A stretch of DNA of 7,746 nucleotides from Dehalococcoidia bacterium (GTDB lineage Bacteria; Chloroflexota; Dehalococcoidia; JAENJB01): positions 1 through 7,746 of the forward strand of contig JAUYGE010000003.1 in the NCBI GenBank assembly GCA_030690705.1, given 5' to 3'. Shown piece by piece: positions 5,226 through 7,746 of this stretch. The translations under genes were made by a program, and so were the position numbers. Below the pieces are notes generated by a model that saw only the letters and a program-made list of their open reading frames with translations, did no database searches and was not told the origin of the DNA. Position 1 is the stretch's first letter, and each line of letters begins with the position of its first letter.

Positions 5226-6071
5226 TTACGGCGAGGTCAACGCCCGACCCCTGTCGCCGGCCCGGGCGAGAAGCTGCTCCATGCACTCTTGAGGCACTTC
5301 CAGCGCGCCCGGCTGGGTCTCGCCTATGTCTTCCAGTCCGTGAAAATCGCTCCCTCCGGTGGTCACCAATCCGTATTTTCTGGCGAGTGCTACCAGTCTT
5401 TCTCTGATCTCCGACGTGTATCCATTGTAGTAGGCTTCCAGTCCGACCAGGCCGGCTGAGACCAGACTGGTGACCATGGCTTCCTCTATCTCGCCCGGGT
5501 GGGCCAGGACGGGTAACCCTCTGGCTTTGACCACGAACTGGACGGCCTCCTCGGGGGTCATCTTTTCTCTTTCCGCATAGGCAGGGCCGTCGCGCCCGAT
5601 GTACTTCACGAAGGCCTCGCGGATGGAGGTCACATAGCCGCGCTCAAGCATGGCCTGAGCAATGTGTGGACGTCCTATCGAGCCGGGGCCGGCGATCTCC
5701 AGTACCCGCTGCCAATCGAGAGGCATGCCCATCGCCGCCAGCTTGGCCAGCATGCGCTGGCCGCGGTTGCGCCGGGAATCGCGAAGGCCTTTCAGCGCGG
5801 TCGTGAAATAGACATCTTCGTAGTCTATGAAGTACCCCAGGACGTGTATCTCGCCGTGAGCGATGTCCGTGCTTATTTCTACTCCGGGGATGACTCTCAG
5901 CTTCGGGTGGGCCCGGGCCGCTTCCAGCGCCGGACCGATGCCGTCCACGCTGTCGTGGTCGGTGATGGCAATAAAGCTCAGCCCCAGCTCAGCCGCCCAA
6001 TCCACGAGCTGTCTGGCCGTCAGGAGGCCGTCAGAGGCGGTGGTGTGAAGGTGGAGGTCGAACTTCATCAT
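5226..6071 (-). CDS. PHP-domain phosphoesterase, RnmA/TrpH-YciV type
   Basis: This is a 281-residue cytoplasmic metalloenzyme of the polymerase-and-histidinol-phosphatase (PHP) superfamily. The metal-binding set is complete: HLH near the start (H7, H9), TDHD (D38, H39, D40), EIS (E65), H76, GRPH (H136), AHPG (H191) and GSDFH (D242, H244). Size and motif order match the group that includes 3',5'-nucleoside bisphosphate phosphatases and E. coli RnmA (YciV), which removes nucleotides from the 5' end of short RNAs. It is too short for a PolX or DnaE polymerase PHP domain. Its ATG overlaps the TGA of the upstream phosphodiesterase gene by 4 nt (ATGA), indicating coupled translation; a second ATG follows directly. 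Location with rny and ymdB supports a role in RNA turnover, which is inference. Confidence 0.92.
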   Translation of the reverse strand: MMKFDLHLHTTASDGLLTARQLVDWAAELGLSFIAITDHDSVDGIGPALEAARAHPKLRVIPGVEISTDIAHGEIHVLGYFIDYEDVYFTTALKGLRDSRRNRGQRMLAKLAAMGMPLDWQRVLEIAGPGSIGRPHIAQAMLERGYVTSIREAFVKYIGRDGPAYAEREKMTPEEAVQFVVKARGLPVLAHPGEIEEAMVTSLVSAGLVGLEAYYNGYTSEIRERLVALARKYGLVTTGGSDFHGLEDIGETQPGALEVPQECMEQLLARAGDRGRALTSP

Positions 6072-6835
6072 GCCACTACTCTCGAAACCCGGCTGATGCT
6101 GATGGCCGCGCCCGTGGAGTCGTTCACCTCGATCACCATGGCGTTGAGGCTGGCAGGGCCCTTTGCGGGGTCAAGATGGTTGGGCAGGGAGGTGAGAAAG
6201 CGCCTGATGACGCTGTCCGTATCCACGCCGATGACGGAGTCGACCGGGCCGGTCATGCCCACGTCGGTTACGTAGGCAGTGCCCTTGGGCAGTATGCATG
6301 AATCCACCGTGCCGACGTGGGTGTGCGTGCCCAGGACGGCGCTTACGCGGCCATCGAGATATCGTCCCAGGGCTACCTTCTCCGAGGTAGCTTCAGCATG
6401 GAAATCCACGATGATGACCGGCGGCTTGTTCTTCAGTTCTTTGAGCAACTGGTCCATAGCGCGGAAGGGGCAGTCGACGGATCCCATGAAGGTGCGACCG
6501 ATCAGGCTGACTACCATGAAGCGCTCTGTTTGCCAGTAGCCCCTTCCGGGAACCCCCGGAGGATAGTTGAGAGGGCGGAGGAGTGGTTCATCGCCGTCCA
6601 GAAAGGGGATGATCTCCTTCTGGGCCCATATGTGATTGCCTGAGGTCATGACATCCACGCCGGCGTCAATGAGTTCCCTGGCGGTATCAGGGGTTACCCC
6701 GATTCCCCCGGCGGCGTTCTCGGCGTTGGCGACGACGACGTCCAGGCGGTATTCAGAACGCAAGGCGGGCAGGAACTGCTGGACAGCCTTCCTCCCAGGC
6801 TTGCCCACCACGTCTCCGATGAGGAGGATTCGCAA
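6068..6835 (-). CDS. ymdB: YmdB/TIGR00282 family metallophosphoesterase (2',3'-cyclic nucleotide phosphodiesterase)
   Basis: This 255-residue calcineurin-like phosphoesterase is close to the family length of about 264. Visible metal and catalytic residues are GD (D8), AEN (E39, N40), GNH (N67, H68), DFHAE (H146) and GTHTHVGT (H171, H173). Bacillus subtilis YmdB hydrolyses 2',3'- and 3',5'-cyclic nucleotides and affects biofilm gene expression. The gene follows rny here, as in Bacillus, 56 nt downstream. The start is a TTG at 6835, supported by GGGAGG 8 nt upstream and by the canonical N-terminus MRILLIGDVVGKPGR; no ATG is available near that position. A TTG start may keep its level low relative to rny. 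Family assignment is firm; the cellular role in this organism is not known. Confidence 0.95.
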   Translation of the reverse strand: MRILLIGDVVGKPGRKAVQQFLPALRSEYRLDVVVANAENAAGGIGVTPDTARELIDAGVDVMTSGNHIWAQKEIIPFLDGDEPLLRPLNYPPGVPGRGYWQTERFMVVSLIGRTFMGSVDCPFRAMDQLLKELKNKPPVIIVDFHAEATSEKVALGRYLDGRVSAVLGTHTHVGTVDSCILPKGTAYVTDVGMTGPVDSVIGVDTDSVIRRFLTSLPNHLDPAKGPASLNAMVIEVNDSTGAAISISRVSRVVA

Positions 6836-6891
6836 TTCCTCTTCCTCCCAAAACCTAGCAGTCGGTCCAGGTCAGCGCCACCGGGGTGCGC

Positions 6892-7746
6892 CTACTTGGC
6901 GTAGTCCACCGCCCGGGTCTCCCGGATAACGGTTACCTTGATCTGCCCTGGATAGCGCAGTGTTTCCTCTATTTTCTTGACGATATCCCTGGACAGGCGC
7001 ATGGCTCCCATGTCGTCTACTGTTTCGGGCTTGACCATGATGCGTACCTCTCGTCCGGCCTGGATGGCGAAAGACTTTTCCACTCCCTCAAAGCTGTTGG
7101 CGATGCTTTCCAGCGACTCGAGCCGCTTGATGTATTGCTCCCAGGCCTCGCGTCTGGCTCCAGGTCTGGCTCCGCTGATGGCGTCAGCCGTCCCGACGAT
7201 AAAGCCCATTACGCTCTCCGTGGTTGCCTCGCCGTGATGTTCGCTTACGGCCTGAGCTACGCCAGGGGTCTTGTCCCACTGGGCCACCAGGTCGGAGCCG
7301 ACCCGAGCGTGGGGGCCTTCTACGTCCTGAGTGACTGCTTTGCCTAGGTCATGCAGGAGGCCGGACTTGCGGGCTATTTGGGCGTCGGCCCCTATCTCTG
7401 AAGCCAGTGCCCCGGCCAGATGGGCGACCTCCATGCTGTGGGCGAGGACGTTCTGGCCGTAGCTGGTGCGGTACTTCAGCCGCCCGAGCAGCTTGACGAG
7501 TTCGGGATGCAGTGCCGGCACTCCTGTTTCGTAGGCGGACTTTTCACCCTCGGTGCGAATGATATTGTCGACTTCGTTTCTCGCCTTCTCGACTATCTCT
7601 TCTATCCTTGCCGGGTGGATGCGACCATCGAGGATGAGCTTGTTCAGTGCCAGGCGAGCTATCTCGCGCCGCACCGGGTCGAAGCTGGAGATAGTTACCG
7701 CTCCGGGGGTATCGTCTATGATGAGGTCGACGCCGGTGGCCTGCTC
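6892..7746 (-). CDS. rny: RNase Y, C-terminal part, cut by right edge
   Basis: The frame is open from the right edge to a TAG at 6892-6894, giving 284 residues, roughly the C-terminal half of a protein usually near 520. The visible N-terminal end is the tail of the KH RNA-binding domain ([31 protein letters not shown]). The HD domain follows, with H103 ([10 protein letters not shown]), H132-D133 (LLHDLGKA), H170-H171 and D188 ([16 protein letters not shown]), numbered from the edge. RNase Y is a membrane-anchored endoribonuclease that initiates mRNA decay; its anchor and coiled coil lie beyond the window. The GTG inside FDPVRRE is an internal Val codon, not a start. It heads the leftward run of ymdB, PHP gene, plsY and zinc-finger gene, whose promoter must lie outside the window or in the 56-nt gap, where I see none. 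Confidence 0.97.
   Translation of the reverse strand, partial: EQATGVDLIIDDTPGAVTISSFDPVRREIARLALNKLILDGRIHPARIEEIVEKARNEVDNIIRTEGEKSAYETGVPALHPELVKLLGRLKYRTSYGQNVLAHSMEVAHLAGALASEIGADAQIARKSGLLHDLGKAVTQDVEGPHARVGSDLVAQWDKTPGVAQAVSEHHGEATTESVMGFIVGTADAISGARPGARREAWEQYIKRLESLESIANSFEGVEKSFAIQAGREVRIMVKPETVDDMGAMRLSRDIVKKIEETLRYPGQIKVTVIRETRAVDYAK

Noticed and set aside
6875..6891. GC-rich hairpin between rny and ymdB as a terminator
   Set aside because: The stem GCGC-ACC/GGT-GCGC needs a bulge and an almost absent loop, and no T-tract follows, so termination between these genes is not supported.

Overview
The window reads as bacterial chromosome, moderately GC-rich, with every recognisable gene on the minus strand. 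The combination of RNase Y, a YmdB-type phosphodiesterase, PlsY and short dispersed hairpin repeats (core TTCGCTGCGCTCAGAATGACA-like) is what I would expect of Chloroflexota, perhaps a Dehalococcoidia-like lineage. That placement is inference from gene content and repeat style; no marker gene here settles it.

Right half (about 4017-7746): a tight five-gene run transcribed leftward. It begins with the C-terminal part of RNase Y (rny, cut by the right edge), then a TIGR00282/YmdB metallophosphoesterase, a PHP-domain phosphoesterase (overlapping ymdB by 4 nt), PlsY glycerol-3-phosphate acyltransferase (1 nt after the PHP gene) and a small zinc-finger/four-helix membrane protein (20 nt after plsY). 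The first three suggest an RNA and nucleotide turnover module: endonucleolytic cleavage, cyclic-nucleotide/phosphodiester hydrolysis, and clean-up of short RNA or 3',5'-bisphosphonucleotides. They are followed by phospholipid synthesis.

Middle (about 3605-4016): a gene-free stretch that is a mosaic of hairpin repeats. One CTCTCC-type hairpin at 3811-4008 appears to have been split by a 175-bp segment carrying a second repeat family, leaving an 11-bp direct repeat at the junctions. The promoter of the metal operon lies at its left end.

Left half (1-3604): a metal-handling region. A CadC/SmtB-type ArsR repressor is followed by a Zn/Cd/Pb P1B-type ATPase with no N-terminal heavy-metal domain, and then by a YnfA (UPF0060) membrane protein. 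A long inverted pair of repeat units at 749-813 follows this group and may terminate it. The left edge holds the N-terminal part of a membrane metal-transporter-like protein of the NiCoT/NicO/UreH type with a His-rich loop. Its leader contains a palindrome between a TATAAT box and the ribosome binding site.

No RNA genes, CRISPR arrays, transposase or phage genes were seen.
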